Shown here piece by piece: positions 5,615 through 6,600 of a DNA stretch of 6,600 nt; position 1 is the first letter of the stretch; each line of letters begins with the position of its first letter. Origin of the DNA: a bacterium (lineage in GTDB: Bacteria; Oederibacteriota; JAJYGY01). Both the position numbers and the translations under genes were made by a program. The notes below the pieces were generated by a model. It ran no database searches. It was not told the DNA's origin and worked only from the letters and a program-made list of their open reading frames with translations. The DNA is taken from the NCBI GenBank assembly GCA_021790555.1, contig JAJYGY010000338.1, forward strand, positions 1 to 6,600, given 5' to 3'.

Positions 5615-6600
5615 TCAGTAGACCACCCCAGCCGTGGCGTAACTGGTGGACATCCAAAAGTTGTAGCTGATGTTGAAGGCCGGCCCGGCCAGGGCCTGGT
5701 TGTCGTACAGCACCTGGTAGGCGAAGGACTGGGTTGTGGCGTCCAGGCGGTTGCAGCCGTTGTCCGGGGCGCACAGGGTGCCGGCCACCGTGCAGGTGGC
5801 CTGCGCCGTGGCGGTCTGGCCGTTGAAGGTCTGCAGGGCCACCTGGCTGGCGCTGTCTGCATAGCAGACGTAGTTGGGCAGGGGATACCAGACCTCGGCC
5901 ACCTTGGCGCTCGAATTCAAGGCAAGGGCCACGTTGAGGCCGGTGGGCACGTTCCGGCAGTAGAGCTGGAAGGTGACCGGCGCCGTGAAGGAGAACGAAT
6001 GCGCGCATCCGCCCGGAGGCCCGTAATAGGTGGCGGTGCCGGAATTGTACACGGCGGGATACCTGACCGTGACCGCCATGGTCCAGTTCTTGGCCAGGGC
6101 GACGGCCTGCGACACGGCCACCGCGTTGTTGCCGGAATCCCCCTCCACGCGCAGGCTGGCCGGCTGCGCGGTGCCGTCCGCAGTCACCACGGTGAGCAGG
6201 GTGGACTGGCCCGCCCGCAGCACCGGGTCCTGGAACGTGGCCTGCCACCCCGGGGGAAGGCCCAGCACCCGCGGAACCAGGTCCGCCTGGCTGGAGGCAG
6301 CCAGTGCGGAAATCTCTTCCAGTTTCCCCTTGCCAACCATGGTCGCAGGGTCGGGGCGGTCCCTGCGTTGGATGACCACATCAATGACCGATGCGCCAGC
6401 GCTGGCGGCCAGTTCGCGGAACTCAGCCACCTCGGTGGAGGTCCCTTCTTCTTCCATTTCCGCAGTGGATGGCTTGATAGATGTGGGTTGGCCATCCTGT
6501 TCCCGTTCCAGGGCAGGCAGGGACATCTGCGCAGCGGCCCTCGCCTGCTTGACTGCGGAGGTAACAGCATTGTGTTTTGGCCGCGCAGTAAAGTCACACC
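5615..6600 (-). CDS. Chimeric ORF: HflX N-terminal domain joined in frame to an exported Cys-containing protein (5' end off window)
   Basis: The frame is open from the window edge (first full codon 6598) to a TGA at 5615, 327 residues. Residues 60-108, counted from the edge, are clearly the N-terminal domain of HflX, a ribosome-associated GTPase: FRELAASAGA, VIQRRDRPDP, then GKGKLEEI and ADLV. In HflX this leads to a linker and the GTPase domain; here no G1/P-loop or other GTPase motif follows. From residue 109 (about position 6275) the sequence becomes PRVLGLPPGWQATF, typical of a secreted Ig-like domain edge strand, followed by a beta-rich region with six cysteines (198, 214, 245, 269, 276, 282) and a strand-like C-terminus. 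The HflX part shows no signal peptide, so the exported half would have no visible secretion signal. Either the true 5' end of an exported protein gene has been replaced, or the join is an assembly artefact. The 3' part is likely a genuine operon member, 25 bases before the lipoprotein. The frame is firm; a single functional protein is doubtful. Confidence 0.65.
   Translation of the reverse strand, partial: CDFTARPKHNAVTSAVKQARAAAQMSLPALEREQDGQPTSIKPSTAEMEEEGTSTEVAEFRELAASAGASVIDVVIQRRDRPDPATMVGKGKLEEISALAASSQADLVPRVLGLPPGWQATFQDPVLRAGQSTLLTVVTADGTAQPASLRVEGDSGNNAVAVSQAVALAKNWTMAVTVRYPAVYNSGTATYYGPPGGCAHSFSFTAPVTFQLYCRNVPTGLNVALALNSSAKVAEVWYPLPNYVCYADSASQVALQTFNGQTATAQATCTVAGTLCAPDNGCNRLDATTQSFAYQVLYDNQALAGPAFNISYNFWMSTSYATAGVVY
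6275..6600 (-). pseudogene. hflX: Truncated hflX fragment (N-terminal domain only)
   Basis: About 108 codons match the region of HflX around the end of its N-terminal nucleotide-independent domain, including the invariant-looking GKGKLEE stretch. The family normally continues for some 250 further residues with the Walker-type GTPase motifs, and none of these appears on either strand in the window. The sequence stops matching HflX after ADLV, where a hydrophobic residue followed by F-D is expected. The 5' end lies off the window, so a full upstream half is possible. The fragment is recognised from motif memory, not by alignment. Confidence 0.7.

Noticed and set aside
5590..5862. Longer start for the collagen-like lipoprotein
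   Set aside because: It would add a Pro/Arg-rich stretch before the signal peptide and overlap the upstream gene. The ATG at 5589 has a good AGGAG.
1..6600. CRISPR arrays, tRNA or rRNA genes, insertion sequences, terminal inverted repeats
   Set aside because: No regularly spaced direct repeats, RNA gene signatures, transposase motifs or paired inverted repeats were seen by eye on either strand.
1..6600. Firm claim that this is a type IX secretion locus
   Set aside because: Only a PorV-family N-terminus and one FlgD/CTD-like tail are present. No SprA, PorK/L/M/N or PorT is visible, and both families occur outside T9SS organisms.

Overview
The window looks like part of a GC-rich genome (many lines near 65-70% G+C) from a Gram-negative, outer-membrane-bearing bacterium. 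The evidence is two lipobox lipoproteins, three other genes with signal-peptide N-termini, a PorV/UPF0164-type outer-membrane beta-barrel protein, and a FlgD-like C-terminal Ig domain. I cannot name the phylum. PorV-like barrels and FlgD-like tails are common in Bacteroidota, Elusimicrobiota, Fibrobacterota and similar deep Gram-negative lineages, so any placement is tentative. The HflX fragment at the right edge is too short to help.

All supported genes lie on the minus strand, so transcription reads from 6600 towards 1. In order they are: (1) an open-ended ORF, 6600-5615, whose first third is the N-terminal domain of the GTPase HflX and whose remainder is a Cys-containing exported-type protein; (2) a 235-residue lipoprotein with a five-triplet collagen-like linker and a lectin-like jelly-roll domain, 5589-4882; (3) a 451-residue secreted protein with a lectin-like domain, a second beta-rich domain and a FlgD-like tail, 4855-3500; (4) a 578-residue Cys-rich lipoprotein, 3487-1751; (5) a 378-residue exported protein with an internal duplication, 1710-574; (6) the start of a PorV-like outer-membrane protein, 524 to beyond position 1. 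Gaps are 25, 26, 12, 40 and 49 bases. The five genes with visible starts have Shine-Dalgarno-like sequences, and no convincing terminator interrupts the set, so it reads as one operon. No stretch over 300 bases lacks a gene.

Apart from the HflX piece, every product is predicted to leave the cytoplasm, so the block looks like a cell-surface or secretion locus. No enzyme active site is recognisable. A possible reading is that the PorV-like barrel and the FlgD-like tail belong to one export or surface-anchoring route, with the lipoproteins as surface partners; this is inference.

The oddest points are the in-frame junction of HflX to an unrelated exported domain near 6275 (assembly chimera or real rearrangement), a lower-GC island at about 4095-5230 whose left edge coincides with a domain boundary, and an internal repeat in the 378-residue protein.
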